Of a stretch of 64,000 bases of DNA, positions 8,558-17,990 are shown in pieces. Every line of letters starts with the position of its first letter. Within the stretch, counting starts at the first letter, position 1. The notes beneath the pieces were generated by a model. It had not been told where the DNA came from. It did not search any database and saw only the letters and a list, made by a program, of their open reading frames with translations. Made by a program: the position numbers and the translations under genes. Source of the DNA: Roseospira goensis (GTDB lineage Bacteria > Pseudomonadota > Alphaproteobacteria > Rhodospirillales > Rhodospirillaceae); NCBI RefSeq assembly GCF_014197795.1, contig NZ_JACIGI010000012.1:1-64000 (forward strand), given 5' to 3'.

Positions 8558-9073
8558 TCAGTCCGTCCGCAGGCGTCGGCGCAGCTTGTAGGTGTCGTCG
8601 CCGCGCTGCGCCGTGAACATCACGTCCCACTGTCCGGGCTTGGGCAACAGGACGGTGACCTCGTAAGCGCCCGGGCCGACCGGCGCCAGCGCAACGCTTT
8701 GGTCCAGGCCCGGCTCGGTGGGGCGGCGGATGTCGGCGTGCAGGTCAAGACCGTCCAGCGGCGTTCCCGCCGCGTCCCGGGCCTCGGCGCGCACGGTCGC
8801 GCGCCGTCGCGGATCATCGGGGGCCACGGCACCGGTCGAGACCAGGTCGATGGACCAGATCCATCCGAGGGCCTCCTGGGCCTGCTCCTCGGCCACCTTG
8901 TCGTTGTAGGCCAGGCCCTCGACGTAGGCTTGACGGGTCGTGAGCCCGGAGAAGGTGGTGGTGGCGAAGTACAACAGAGTGCCGTTGGCCACCAGCACCA
9001 CACCGAAGGCGAGCACGAAGGTGTAGGGGATCCACCAGCCGCGCGGGCGGATTTTTCCGGGGTTGCCGCTCAT
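8558..9073 (-). CDS. ccoH: CcoH/FixH family cbb3 oxidase assembly protein
   Basis: A 171-aa protein with one N-terminal membrane anchor (IPYTFVLAFGVVLVANGTLLYFA, about residues 15-37), followed by SGLTTRQAYVEGLAYND, the FixH signature, and a periplasmic beta-rich domain ending in VMFTAQRGDDTYKLRRRLRTD. CcoH is needed for stable assembly of the cbb3 cytochrome oxidase. It is the first gene of the ccoH-ccoI-ccoS unit. In many relatives ccoG precedes it, but here the upstream sequence is the rpsT terminator region. Confidence 0.88.
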   Translation of the reverse strand: MSGNPGKIRPRGWWIPYTFVLAFGVVLVANGTLLYFATTTFSGLTTRQAYVEGLAYNDKVAEEQAQEALGWIWSIDLVSTGAVAPDDPRRRATVRAEARDAAGTPLDGLDLHADIRRPTEPGLDQSVALAPVGPGAYEVTVLLPKPGQWDVMFTAQRGDDTYKLRRRLRTD

Positions 9074-9280
9074 TGATCGACCGGCTCCTCACTGGTCCTT
9101 TGGGCTGGTCGGTCTCGACACGGCGCCCCATCGACCCGGACGCCGGCCCGCGGGCGCCCGACCAGGCCGGCGGTCCCGCTGTCGTGTTCCGGCCTTCATA
9201 CCGCGCCGCCGCCGTCGGGCCAAGAGGAACCGGGCCGGATCGTCTGCCAGGGGGGCGGGCGGCCCGGCGTCGGTCACGAC

Positions 9281-9320
9281 AAAAAGCCCGCCGCCCCGGC
9301 GTATGGGCCGGGGGACGGGC
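9281..9320 (-). terminator. Rho-independent terminator downstream of rpsT
   Basis: On the minus strand an imperfect GC-rich stem (9306-9320 with 9286-9300, GCCCG...CGGGC closing pairs) is followed directly by TTTTT (9285-9281). It lies about 50 bp after the rpsT stop. The rest of 9074-9368 contains no gene that I can support. Confidence 0.7.
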
Positions 9321-9368
9321 CGGATCGTGCCAGCACCGAGGCGGAGGGCCTATCGCCCCGGGGGCGCG

Positions 9369-9635
9369 TTACGCGTCCAGCGCCTTCACGCGTGCGGCCA
9401 GGCGGGAGATCTTGCGCGACGCGGTGTTGCGGTGCAGGACGCCCTTGGTCACGCCGCGGTGGATCTCCGGCTGGGCCGCGCGGAACGCCGACCGGGCCTG
9501 CTCGGCATCACCGGCGGCCAGGGCCGTCTCGACCTTCTTGATGAAGGTGCGGATGCGGCTGAGGCGCGAATGCTTGACCTCGAAACGCCGTGCGTTGCGG
9601 CGGATGCGCGTTTTCGCCGACTGATGGTTCGCCAT
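9369..9635 (-). CDS. rpsT: 30S ribosomal protein S20
   Basis: An 88-aa basic protein starting [17 protein letters not shown] and ending [10 protein letters not shown], the typical S20/bS20 sequence, which binds 16S rRNA early in 30S assembly. The start is fixed by the MANHxSA family beginning, so the longer upstream reading frame is not used. An intrinsic terminator follows. In many alphaproteobacteria rpsT is next to dnaA near the origin; here it is followed by ccoH instead. Confidence 0.96.
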   Translation of the reverse strand: MANHQSAKTRIRRNARRFEVKHSRLSRIRTFIKKVETALAAGDAEQARSAFRAAQPEIHRGVTKGVLHRNTASRKISRLAARVKALDA

Positions 9636-9818
9636 GGACGCTTGTTTTCCCTCGGCTTGTGGCGGTGTGGAAACGGATGCAGGGGAGTGCGAAACCCCGC
9701 ACACCCCACCGCGGGCCACGGCCGCGCGGCCCGGTCTGAATTCGGAAAGAGCGGTGTATACGCGGGCCGGCGGGGCACGTCAACCGGGAACGCGCGCCGC
9801 CGGACCGGACACGGACCC

Positions 9819-10595
9819 CTAACGGTTCTTGAAATCGGGCTGACGCTTCTCGACGAAGGCGGCCATGCCTTCCTTCTGATCGGCGGTGGCGAAGGTGGCG
9901 TGGAACAGCCGGCGCTCGAACCGCACACCCTCGGTCAGCGTGGTCTCGTAGGCGCGGTTCACCGACTCCTTGGTCATCATGACCAGCGGCAGCGACAGGT
10001 CCGCGATCTTGGTGGCCGTCTTGATGGCCTCGTCCTTGAGGTCGTCCACCGGCACGACGCGGCTCACGAGCCCGGCGCGCTCGGCCTCGGCGGCGTCCAT
10101 CATGCGACCGGTCAGGCACATTTCCATGGCCTTGGACTTGCCGACGAAGCGGGTCAGGCGCTGGGTGCCGCCGGCGCCCGGCATGGTGCCGATGGTGATC
10201 TCCGGCTGACCGAACTTGGCGTTCTCGCCCGCCAGGATGAAGTCGCACATCATCGCCAGTTCGCAGCCGCCGCCCAGCGCGTAGCCCGACACCGCCGCGA
10301 TCACCGGCTTGCGGCAGGTGCTCACGCGCTCCCAGTCGACGGTGATGAAGTCCTCGCGGTAGACGTCCATGTAGGACTTGGTCGCCATCTCCTTGATATC
10401 GGCGCCGGCGGCGAACGCCTTCTCGCTCCCGGTCAGCACGATGGCGCCGATCTCCTCGTTGGCCTCGAAGGCGTCCAGCGCCTGCGCCAGTTCGCGCATC
10501 AGGGTCTTGGACAGGGCGTTGAGGGCCTTGGGGCGGTTGAGGATGATGACACCCACCTTGCCGTGGGTTTCCACCAGGATGGTTTCATAAGCCAT
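9819..10595 (-). CDS. Enoyl-CoA hydratase (crotonase family)
   Basis: A 258-aa enzyme very like the short-chain enoyl-CoA hydratase ECHS1. It contains the oxyanion/active-site stretch [15 protein letters not shown], with the first catalytic Glu, then [20 protein letters not shown] with the second Glu in QPE. It hydrates trans-2-enoyl-CoA to 3-hydroxyacyl-CoA in fatty-acid beta-oxidation or polyhydroxyalkanoate supply. The start MAYETILVE fits the family length and avoids an unneeded 23-residue extension. It lies between rpsT and mutM, an arrangement common in this group of bacteria. Confidence 0.93.
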   Translation of the reverse strand: MAYETILVETHGKVGVIILNRPKALNALSKTLMRELAQALDAFEANEEIGAIVLTGSEKAFAAGADIKEMATKSYMDVYREDFITVDWERVSTCRKPVIAAVSGYALGGGCELAMMCDFILAGENAKFGQPEITIGTMPGAGGTQRLTRFVGKSKAMEMCLTGRMMDAAEAERAGLVSRVVPVDDLKDEAIKTATKIADLSLPLVMMTKESVNRAYETTLTEGVRFERRLFHATFATADQKEGMAAFVEKRQPDFKNR

Positions 10596-10752
10596 GAGGT
10601 TCGCGCTCCGCTCTGGTCCCCGCCGCATGGCCGCGGCGGAAAAGGGCTCGGGACGAGACGTCAAAATGGGGGCGAATGCAAGAGGCAGACGGGGCAGGGA
10701 CGGGCGGGGGCCGGTGTCGGCCGGCGCCCCAACGGAGAGGGCGGCCCGCCGA

Positions 10753-11163
10753 TCAGCCCCCCGGCACGATCCGGAACCGTACCGTCAGGGGCTCCGCCCG
10801 GGAGGGGAATGACAGCGTAAGGATTTCACCTTCCCGGTGGAAGCGCAGATCGGGGCCGCCCGCGATCCGGCGCCACCCCAGTTGCGGGAGGGTCTGGCGA
10901 TAGAAGGCGCTCACCCGCTCGGCCGTCAGGTAGCCGACCGCATAGACCTCGACAATGCGGCCCTGCGCGGTTTCGAACACCACGCCCCGCTCCGCCACCT
11001 GCCGCAGACCGGCCATCAGGGGCAGATCCTCGGTGCCGGCCAGGAAGGCGCCCGCCTCGGTGCGGGTGTTCGCCGTCGTGTCGGCCGCGCCCGGGCCGGC
11101 GGACCCGAGTCCCAGGACGACCCCAACCAGCGCACCGGCCAGTATCTGGACCCCGTATCGCAT
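10753..11163 (-). CDS. Small exported protein of unknown function
   Basis: A 136-aa product starting [20 protein letters not shown], with a signal-peptide-like segment that probably ends near GPGAADT (residue 26). The mature part is about 110 aa and includes [26 protein letters not shown] and [14 protein letters not shown] similar pattern of an amphipathic helix followed by beta strands is seen in small periplasmic proteins. I do not recognise a named domain. It ends the mutM-side minus-strand group, with only 16 bp separating it from the mutM stop, so the two are probably co-transcribed. Confidence 0.6.
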   Translation of the reverse strand: MRYGVQILAGALVGVVLGLGSAGPGAADTTANTRTEAGAFLAGTEDLPLMAGLRQVAERGVVFETAQGRIVEVYAVGYLTAERVSAFYRQTLPQLGWRRIAGGPDLRFHREGEILTLSFPSRAEPLTVRFRIVPGG

Positions 11164-11179
11164 GGCTCCGCACGCTACA

Positions 11180-12031
11180 TCAGCGCTGACGGCGGGCACA
11201 GAAAAATGTCGACCGCCCGGTCTGCACCACCCGGCGGATGCCGCCGGTGCGGGCGACGTCGCAGGTGCACCCGGGGCAGGGCCGGCCTTCCCTGTCATAA
11301 ACCGAGAAGGTGTGCTGGAAGTAGCCCAGGTCGCCGTTGGGCTGGCGGTGATCGCGCAGGGTCGAGCCCCCCGACTCCAGCGCGGCGCTCAGGACCCTCT
11401 TGATGGCCGCCGCGAGGCGCTGCGCCCGCTGTCCGCCGACGCTGCCGGCCAGCCGGCGCGGCGACAGGCCGGCGTGGAACAGGCTCTCGCAGACGTAGAT
11501 GTTGCCCAGACCGGCGACGACGCGCTGATCCAGCAGTGCTGCCTTGATCGTGCACCGCTTGCCGGCCAGACGGGCCGCCAGCGCCGGGCCGTCGAAGGCA
11601 TCGTCGAGGGGCTCGGGCCCCAGGTGGACCAGCAGCGGGTGATGGTCCACGTCCGTCCGGCTCGTCAGCAGCAGGGCGCCGAATCGGCGCGGGTCGTGGA
11701 AGGTCACCCGCACGCCCGCGTCGGTGTCGAACAGCACGTGGTCGTGCGGGTTCTGGGGCGGTGTCCCGGGTGTGCTGCCCGCGCGCACCGCCAGCGAGCC
11801 GGACATGCCGAGGTGGGCGATCACGACCCGGTCGTCGTCGAGCTGGATCAGCAGGTACTTGCCGCGTCGGCCCAGGGCAACCACACGCCGGCCGGTTACG
11901 GCGCGGACGAAGTCCGCCGGCACGGGCCAGCGCAGCAGGGGTTGGCGGACCATCACACGGACCAGGGTGCGACCCAGCAGGACCGGGCCCAGGCCGCGGC
12001 GGACGGTCTCCACCTCGGGCAGTTCGGGCAT
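11180..12031 (-). CDS. mutM: Formamidopyrimidine-DNA glycosylase with altered zinc finger
   Basis: A 283-aa bifunctional DNA glycosylase/AP lyase that removes 8-oxoguanine. The catalytic N-terminus PELPEVETVRRGL is intact (Pro after Met is the nucleophile, E3 and E6 present), as are HLGMSGSL, HDPRRFG, and the helix-two-turn-helix region with VAGLGNIYVCESLF. The C-terminal zinc finger is odd: C252-x2-C255 and C278 are present, but the last ligand position reads Arg (FFCARRQR), where the family has Cys (C-x-x-C-Q). An additional C257 may compensate. The gene is divergent from ubiE with 105 bp between starts. The MPELPEVE start is certain. Confidence 0.93.
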   Translation of the reverse strand: MPELPEVETVRRGLGPVLLGRTLVRVMVRQPLLRWPVPADFVRAVTGRRVVALGRRGKYLLIQLDDDRVVIAHLGMSGSLAVRAGSTPGTPPQNPHDHVLFDTDAGVRVTFHDPRRFGALLLTSRTDVDHHPLLVHLGPEPLDDAFDGPALAARLAGKRCTIKAALLDQRVVAGLGNIYVCESLFHAGLSPRRLAGSVGGQRAQRLAAAIKRVLSAALESGGSTLRDHRQPNGDLGYFQHTFSVYDREGRPCPGCTCDVARTGGIRRVVQTGRSTFFCARRQR

Positions 12032-12136
12032 AGGGGCCGGGGCCTCCGGAAGTGGCGGGAAACAGGGGGATATGGCACGCTCTCGCAGGCGCGACAATTC
12101 TGGCACGGCGCTGCGCGATCCGCTAAGGTGCCGGCC

Positions 12137-13018
12137 ATGATACAGCAAGACCCCGACGCCCCGGGGTCCGGATCCGCCGGTGCGGTCGATCCGGACACCA
12201 CCCATTTCGGATATCGGACCGTGCGTGCCGTCGAGAAGGCGGGCATGGTGCGCGGTGTGTTTGATTCCGTGGCCACGCGCTACGATCTGATGAACGATCT
12301 GATGAGCGGCGGCATCCATCGCCTGTGGAAGGATACGTTCGTCGATCAGGTCTCGCCGCGGCCCGGCATGACCTGCCTGGATGTGGGCGGCGGCACCGGC
12401 GACATCGCCTTCCGCCTGATCGAGCGCATGACGCGCCGCGCCGCCGGGCGCCAGCGCCGGGCGGTGCACGAGGCCGATGTGCCGGAGCCGGACGAGGCCC
12501 TGGCCCAGGCGCCCCCGGCCGGCGGCGGTCGGGTGCTGGTCTGCGACATCAATGAGAGCATGATTCGCGTCGGGCGCGACCGCGCCATGGACCGGGGGCT
12601 GGTCGCCGGCCTCGACTGGCTGGTGGGCGACGCCGAGCGGCTGCCGGTCGCCGACGCCAGCGTTGACGTCTACACCATCGCCTTCTGCCTGCGGAACGTC
12701 ACTCACATCGACGCGGCCCTCGCCGAGGCGCGCCGCGTTCTCAAGCCGGGCGGCCGGTTCTTCTGTCTGGAGTTCAGCAAGGTGGTGGTGCCGGGGCTGG
12801 ATCGCCTGTATGACCGGTACTCCTTCACGGTGTTGCCGACGCTGGGCCAGATGGTGGCGGGGGACCGGGAGTCCTACGCGTATCTGGCGGAAAGCATCCG
12901 GCGCTTTCCGCCCCAGGACGCGCTGTGTCGCCGTATGTCCGCCGCCGGCCTGCGCCGGGTCCGCTATCGTAACCTGTCGGCCGGAATCGCCGCGATCCAT
13001 TCGGGCTGGCGCCTTTAG
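12137..13018 (+). CDS. ubiE: UbiE, class I SAM-dependent C-methyltransferase of ubiquinone/menaquinone synthesis
   Basis: A 293-aa methyltransferase: the UbiE hallmark VFDSVATRYDLMNDLMSGGIHRLWKD, the SAM-binding loop LDVGGGTGDIAF, GDAERLPVADASVDVYTIAFCLRN, and the C-terminal ESIRRFPPQDALCRRMSAAG. It adds the C-methyl group to 2-polyprenyl-6-methoxy-1,4-benzoquinol. There is a hydrophilic insert of about 35 residues between the first two Rossmann strands (RRAAGRQRRAVHEADVPEPD region), seen in other alphaproteobacterial UbiE. ubiB follows 21 bp downstream, as a ubiE-ubiB operon. Confidence 0.95.
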   Translation: MIQQDPDAPGSGSAGAVDPDTTHFGYRTVRAVEKAGMVRGVFDSVATRYDLMNDLMSGGIHRLWKDTFVDQVSPRPGMTCLDVGGGTGDIAFRLIERMTRRAAGRQRRAVHEADVPEPDEALAQAPPAGGGRVLVCDINESMIRVGRDRAMDRGLVAGLDWLVGDAERLPVADASVDVYTIAFCLRNVTHIDAALAEARRVLKPGGRFFCLEFSKVVVPGLDRLYDRYSFTVLPTLGQMVAGDRESYAYLAESIRRFPPQDALCRRMSAAGLRRVRYRNLSAGIAAIHSGWRL

Positions 13019-13039
13019 GCGCGGCCCGGGACCCGTTCG

Positions 13040-14587
13040 ATGCTACGCCTCACCCGCAATCTGACTCGCCTGTGGGTCATCGCCCGCGTGATGGCGCGAC
13101 ACGACGCCCTGTTCCTCCTGGAGCGGCTGGGTGTCGCCGCGCCGGTGGTCACGGCCGCCCGCGTGTTCGCGCGGCGCAATGTCCCGGGGCGCCCGGGCCA
13201 GCGCCTGGCGGCAGCCCTGGCCGAGCTGGGGCCGACAGCCATCAAGTTCGGCCAGGCCCTGTCCATCCGCTCCGACCTGCTGGGCGAGGAGATCGCCCGC
13301 GATCTGGCCGAGTTGCAGGACCGCTTGCCGCCGTTCCCGTTCGCCCAGGTTCGGACCATCATCGAATCCGAACTGGACCGGCCGCTGGAGGACATTTTCG
13401 CCGAGTTCGACCCGGAGCCGGTGGCCGCCGCCTCCATCGCCCAGGTGCATTTCGCCATCACCCCGCCGACGCCCGAGTATCCGAGTGGGCGCCGGGTTGC
13501 GGTCAAGGTGCTGCGTCCCGGCCTGGCCGAGGTGTTCCGCCGCGACATCGCCCTGCTGTACTGGCTGGCCGAACTGGTGGAGTTCGCTCAGCCGGCGTTG
13601 CGCCGGCTGAAGCCGACCGAAACCATCCGCATGTTCGAAGACTCCGTGACCATGGAAATGGATCTGCGGTTCGAGGCGGCCGCGGCCAGCGAGATGGCGG
13701 AGAACTTCGAGTCCGATCCCACCTTCCGCGTGCCCGAGGTGGACTGGATGCGCACCGGTCAGCGGGTCATGACGCTGGAGCGTATCGTCGGCCTGCCTGT
13801 GGACGAGGTGGACCGCATTGTCGCCGCCGGTCTGGACCCGCTGGACACCATTCGCAACGCCGCCAATGCCTTTTTCAACATGGTGTTCCGCGACGGCTTC
13901 TTTCATGCCGACATGCACCCCGGGAACCTGTTCGTGGAGCCGGACGGCACCCTGGTGGCGGTCGACTTTGGCATCATGGGGCGGCTGGACCGCGCGACGC
14001 GGCGCTACCTGGGCGAGATGCTGCTGGGCTTCCTGAACGGCGACTACCGACGCGTGGCGGAGGCTCATTTCACGGCCGGCTGGGTGCCGGCCGACAAGTC
14101 CGTGGAGGGCTTCACCCAGGCCTGCCGGTCCATCGCCGAGCCGATCATGGGCAAGCCGCTGGCCGACATCTCCATCGCCCGCCTGCTGGGGCAGCTGTTC
14201 CAGGTCACCGAAACTTTCCAGATGGAGGCCCAGCCGCAGCTCCTGATGCTGCAGAAGAGCATGCTGGTGACCGAAGGCGTGGGACGCACGGTGGCGCCCA
14301 CCGTCAACATGTGGGAGCTGGCGCGGCCGATGATCGAGACCTGGATGGCCCAGAACCTGGGCCCCATGGGCCGGTTGCGCGACGGCATGGACACCGTGAC
14401 CAGTGCGGCCGAGCGGCTGCCGCGCATCCTGGAACATGCCGACCGCGCCGCCTCGCTGATGAGCGCCGACGGCCTGCGGCTGCATCCCGATACGCTGAAG
14501 GCCATGCGCCCGCGCCGCAATCCAGTGCTCCAGGTGCTGCCGTGGGCGCTGGTGGCGGTGCTGGCGACACTGCTGGTGGTGGACTGA
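13040..14587 (+). CDS. ubiB: UbiB, ABC1-family kinase-like protein for ubiquinone biosynthesis
   Basis: A 515-aa UbiB with the KxGQ-type motif [19 protein letters not shown], the alanine-rich loop [22 protein letters not shown], and VDFGIMGRL. The C-terminus ends in hydrophobic [22 protein letters not shown], the expected membrane anchor. UbiB is an ATPase-like membrane protein required for the hydroxylation steps of coenzyme Q synthesis. It sits directly after ubiE, the standard order. A second ABC1 protein (3564-4886) is a COQ8-like paralogue. Confidence 0.94.
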   Translation: MLRLTRNLTRLWVIARVMARHDALFLLERLGVAAPVVTAARVFARRNVPGRPGQRLAAALAELGPTAIKFGQALSIRSDLLGEEIARDLAELQDRLPPFPFAQVRTIIESELDRPLEDIFAEFDPEPVAAASIAQVHFAITPPTPEYPSGRRVAVKVLRPGLAEVFRRDIALLYWLAELVEFAQPALRRLKPTETIRMFEDSVTMEMDLRFEAAAASEMAENFESDPTFRVPEVDWMRTGQRVMTLERIVGLPVDEVDRIVAAGLDPLDTIRNAANAFFNMVFRDGFFHADMHPGNLFVEPDGTLVAVDFGIMGRLDRATRRYLGEMLLGFLNGDYRRVAEAHFTAGWVPADKSVEGFTQACRSIAEPIMGKPLADISIARLLGQLFQVTETFQMEAQPQLLMLQKSMLVTEGVGRTVAPTVNMWELARPMIETWMAQNLGPMGRLRDGMDTVTSAAERLPRILEHADRAASLMSADGLRLHPDTLKAMRPRRNPVLQVLPWALVAVLATLLVVD

Positions 14588-14711
14588 CCGTCGGTCCGCG
14601 GGACGGGCCCGCCCGTACCAGGAGACCTGTGGGAGCCGAGCCGGAATTTGCTCTAGGCCCGGCCCGGTGGCCCGCGCTATAAGGCCGCGTCGCAAGGATG
14701 GTGGGCGAGCG

Positions 14712-15941
14712 ATGACCAGTGCACTGAACACGTACCGCGCCGGTGCCGACGAGCGCGGGCATTTCGGCCTCTTCGGCGGCCGCTATGTCGCCGAGACGCT
14801 GATGCCGCTGATCCTGGAGGTCGAGCAGGCGTACCGCGCGGCGCGCGCCGACCCGGCCTTCCAGGCCGAACTGGACGGCTATCTGACGCATTACGTCGGC
14901 CGGCCGAGCCCGCTCTACCACGCGCGGCGCCTGACCGAGCACCTGGGCGGGGCCAAGATCTACTTCAAACGCGAGGATCTGAACCACACCGGCGCCCACA
15001 AGGTGAACTCCTGCATGGGCCAGATCCTGCTGGCCCAGCGCATGGGCAAGAGGCGCATCATCGCCGAGACCGGCGCCGGTCAGCACGGCGTGGCGACGGC
15101 GACGGTGTGCGCGCTGTTCGGGTTGCAGTGCGTGATCTACATGGGGCAGACCGACATCGAGCGGCAGGCCCCCAACGTGTTCCGGATGAAGCTTCTCGGT
15201 GCCGAGGTGAAGCCGGTGACCAGCGGCTCGGCGACCCTCAAGGACGCCATGAACGACGCCCTGCGGGACTGGGTCACGAACGTCGAGGACACCTACTATC
15301 TCATCGGCACGGTGGCGGGGCCGCACCCCTTCCCGACCATGGTGCGCGACTTTCAGAGCGTGATCGGCGAGGAGACGCGGACGCAGTGTCTGGCGCAGGA
15401 AGGCCGCCTGCCCGACAGCATCGTCGCCTGCATCGGCGGCGGCTCCAACGCCATGGGCATTTTCCATCCGTTCCTGGACGAGCCGGGCGTGCGCCTGATC
15501 GGCACCGAGGCCGCCGGCGACGGCGTCGACACGGATCGCCACGCGGCCTCCATGACCGGCGGCCGCCCGGGCGTGCTGCACGGCAACCGCACCTACCTGT
15601 TGCAGACCGAGGACGGCCAGATCACCGAGGCACACTCCATCTCCGCCGGCCTGGACTATCCCGGTGTGGGGCCGGAGCACGCCTGGCTCAAGGACAGCGG
15701 CCGGGTGCAGTACGTCCCGGTCACCGACCGCGCGGCGCTGGACGCGTTCCAGATGACGACCCGGCTGGAGGGTATCATCCCCGCCCTGGAGAGCGCGCAT
15801 GCCGTGGCCCACGCCATGGAGCTGGCGCCGACGCTGCCGGCCGATCACCTGATGGTCATCAACATGTCCGGGCGCGGCGACAAGGACGTCAACACCGTCG
15901 CCGAGGCGCTCGGGGCCGACATGGGGGAGACCCTGGTATGA
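14712..15941 (+). CDS. trpB: Tryptophan synthase beta chain
   Basis: A 409-aa PLP enzyme that condenses indole and serine to tryptophan. The PLP lysine is K97 in [10 protein letters not shown]. Other signatures are [24 protein letters not shown], the phosphate-binding [13 protein letters not shown] and the C-terminal NMSGRGDKD. The start MTSALNTYR is preferred over an in-frame start 45 bp upstream because it matches family length. The stop overlaps the trpA start (ATGA). The usual upstream partner trpF is absent here; ubiB lies upstream. Confidence 0.97.
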   Translation: MTSALNTYRAGADERGHFGLFGGRYVAETLMPLILEVEQAYRAARADPAFQAELDGYLTHYVGRPSPLYHARRLTEHLGGAKIYFKREDLNHTGAHKVNSCMGQILLAQRMGKRRIIAETGAGQHGVATATVCALFGLQCVIYMGQTDIERQAPNVFRMKLLGAEVKPVTSGSATLKDAMNDALRDWVTNVEDTYYLIGTVAGPHPFPTMVRDFQSVIGEETRTQCLAQEGRLPDSIVACIGGGSNAMGIFHPFLDEPGVRLIGTEAAGDGVDTDRHAASMTGGRPGVLHGNRTYLLQTEDGQITEAHSISAGLDYPGVGPEHAWLKDSGRVQYVPVTDRAALDAFQMTTRLEGIIPALESAHAVAHAMELAPTLPADHLMVINMSGRGDKDVNTVAEALGADMGETLV

Positions 15942-16825
15942 CCACCCCCGGAGCGCCCTCCGCAACGACCCCCGCCATGACCCCCGCTATGACGGCCGCC
16001 CCGACCGCGCCGCTGTCCGCCGGCACCACCCCGTCGACCGGCCGCCTCCAGGCGCGTTTCGCCGCGCTGCGCGCCGCCGGCCGCGCCGGCCTGGTGACCT
16101 ACCTGATGGCGGGGGACCCGGACCGCGAGACGGGCCAGGCGGTGCTCGACGGCCTGCCCGCGGCGGGCGCCGACATCATCGAGCTGGGTATGCCGTTCTC
16201 CGATCCCATGGCGGACGGGCCGACCATCCAGGCCGCCGGCCAGCGTGCGCTGAAGGCCGGGCAGACCCTGAAAGACACGCTCGCCATGCTGGCCCGCTTC
16301 CGCGAGACCGACACCGAGACGCCGGTGGTGCTGATGGGTTACTACAACCCCATCTACAGCTATGGGGCGGACCGCTTCGCGGCCGACGCCGCCGCCGCCG
16401 GGGCCGACGGGTGCATCATCGTCGACCTGCCCCCGGAAGAGGCGCCCGAGCTGACCGGACCGCTGGCGGAGCACGGGCTGCACCTCATCATGCTGACAGC
16501 GCCCACGACAGACGAGGCGCGATTGCCCGCCGTGCTGGCGCATGCGGGCGGCTTCCTGTATTACGCCTCCATCACCGGCATCACCGGGACGCGGGCGGCG
16601 GACGAGGCGCAGGTGGCCGCGGCGGTCACGCGGCTGCGTGCCCACACCAGCCTGCCGATCGCCGTTGGCTTCGGCATCCGGACGCCCGCGCAGGCGGCCG
16701 CCATCGCGCGCAACGCCGACGCCGCCGTGGTCGGCTCGGCCCTGGTCGACCGCATCGCCACCGGCGACGACCCGCTCGGGTTCGTGGCCGCGCTCGCCGA
16801 GGGGGTGCGTGGTGCCCGTCTCTGA
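15938..16825 (+). CDS. trpA: Tryptophan synthase alpha chain
   Basis: A 295-aa TIM-barrel enzyme that cleaves indole-3-glycerol phosphate. Catalytic Glu82 ([15 protein letters not shown]) and Asp93 are present, along with YYNPIYSYG and the phosphate loop [12 protein letters not shown] / [11 protein letters not shown]. The N-terminus has about 35 extra residues rich in Thr, Ala and Pro ([20 protein letters not shown]) before the conserved RLQARFAAL; this follows from the ATGA overlap with trpB, and an internal ATG could be the true start. Operon order is trpB-trpA-accD-folC. Confidence 0.96.
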   Translation: MTTPGAPSATTPAMTPAMTAAPTAPLSAGTTPSTGRLQARFAALRAAGRAGLVTYLMAGDPDRETGQAVLDGLPAAGADIIELGMPFSDPMADGPTIQAAGQRALKAGQTLKDTLAMLARFRETDTETPVVLMGYYNPIYSYGADRFAADAAAAGADGCIIVDLPPEEAPELTGPLAEHGLHLIMLTAPTTDEARLPAVLAHAGGFLYYASITGITGTRAADEAQVAAAVTRLRAHTSLPIAVGFGIRTPAQAAAIARNADAAVVGSALVDRIATGDDPLGFVAALAEGVRGARL

Positions 16826-16846
16826 TTCGTACCTGCGGGAGCATCC

Positions 16847-17935
16847 ATGAACTGGCTCTCCGACTACGTCCGCCCCAAGTTTCGCAGCCTGGTCGGCAGT
16901 CCCCGGGAGGTCCCGGACAACCTGTGGCACAAGTGCCCCGAATGCGGGCACATGATTTTCCACAAGGAGTTGGACAAGTCCCGCCGGGTCTGTGTGCAGT
17001 GCGGCCATCACATGCGGCTGCCGGTCAAGCACCGGCTGGCCATGATGTTCGATGACGGCGTCTACGATCGTCAGCCGCTGCCCAAGGTGGCGGTCGATCC
17101 GCTCAAGTTCCGCGACGTCAAGCGCTACACCGAGCGCCTCAAGGAGGCACAGGCCAAGAGCGGCGAGACCGACGCGCTGATCGTCGCCAAGGGTCCCATC
17201 GAGGGGCGCACGGCGGTGGTGGCGGCGTTCGACTTCGGCTTCATGGGCGGCTCGATGGGCATGGCCGTGGGCGAGGGGTTCGTGGCCGCCGCCGAACTGG
17301 CCGTGGCCGAGCGGGCGCCGCTGGTGGCCGTGCCGGCCTCGGGCGGCGCGCGCATGCAGGAAGGCATCCTGTCCCTGATGCAGATGGCGCGGGTGACCGT
17401 GGCCGTGGACATGGTCAAGGACGCCGGGCTGCCCTACATCGTGGTGCTGACCGACCCGACGACCGGCGGGGTGACGGCGTCGCTGGCCATGCTGGGCGAC
17501 ATCGCCATCGCCGAGCCGGGCTCCGTCATCGGGTTTGCCGGCGCGCGGGTGATCGAACAGACCATCCATGAGAAGCTGCCGAAGGGCTTTCAGCGGGCCG
17601 AGTACCTGCTGGAACACGGCATGGTCGACATGGTGGTGCCGCGCGACGAGCTGAAGGCGACGCTGGCCCGGGTGATCCGCCTGCTGACCGTGCCGGTCGC
17701 GCCGGTGGCCCATCCGAACCTGCCGGCGGTGTTCGACACCGACCACGCGGAAGGCCATCGCGAGACCGAGCCGACCGGGCCGGTCGACGACTCCGAGGAT
17801 CCGCATCCCGACGTCGAGGCCCTGCCGGCGCCCGAACCGGCCGAGAAGCGCAAGGGCGGCCGGACCAAGGCGGAGGCGGCCGACACCGCCGAGCCGGCGG
17901 CGTCCACCGCCGCCGACCAGCCGCCGGGACCGTGA
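16847..17935 (+). CDS. accD: Acetyl-CoA carboxylase carboxyltransferase subunit beta
   Basis: A 362-aa subunit that transfers CO2 from biotin to acetyl-CoA. The N-terminal zinc ribbon C-x2-C ... C-x2-C is intact (HKCPECGHM and CVQCGHHM, about residues 29-51). The crotonase-like core has [19 protein letters not shown] and [16 protein letters not shown]. The last 70 or so residues, after VFDTDHAEG, are an acidic, Pro/Glu/Ala-rich tail not present in shorter homologues and probably unstructured. It is 21 bp downstream of trpA, a linkage common in alphaproteobacteria. Confidence 0.95.
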   Translation: MNWLSDYVRPKFRSLVGSPREVPDNLWHKCPECGHMIFHKELDKSRRVCVQCGHHMRLPVKHRLAMMFDDGVYDRQPLPKVAVDPLKFRDVKRYTERLKEAQAKSGETDALIVAKGPIEGRTAVVAAFDFGFMGGSMGMAVGEGFVAAAELAVAERAPLVAVPASGGARMQEGILSLMQMARVTVAVDMVKDAGLPYIVVLTDPTTGGVTASLAMLGDIAIAEPGSVIGFAGARVIEQTIHEKLPKGFQRAEYLLEHGMVDMVVPRDELKATLARVIRLLTVPVAPVAHPNLPAVFDTDHAEGHRETEPTGPVDDSEDPHPDVEALPAPEPAEKRKGGRTKAEAADTAEPAASTAADQPPGP

Positions 17936-17990
17936 GGACGGGCGCGCCGGCGATGCCGTGTGACCGGTCCCGTCCCTGCCGTCACCGCCG

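Noticed and set aside
12032-13000. N-terminal extension of the mutM frame across ubiE
   Set aside because: MutM must begin with Met-Pro-Glu-Leu-Pro because the Pro is the catalytic nucleophile; the extension is the antisense of ubiE.
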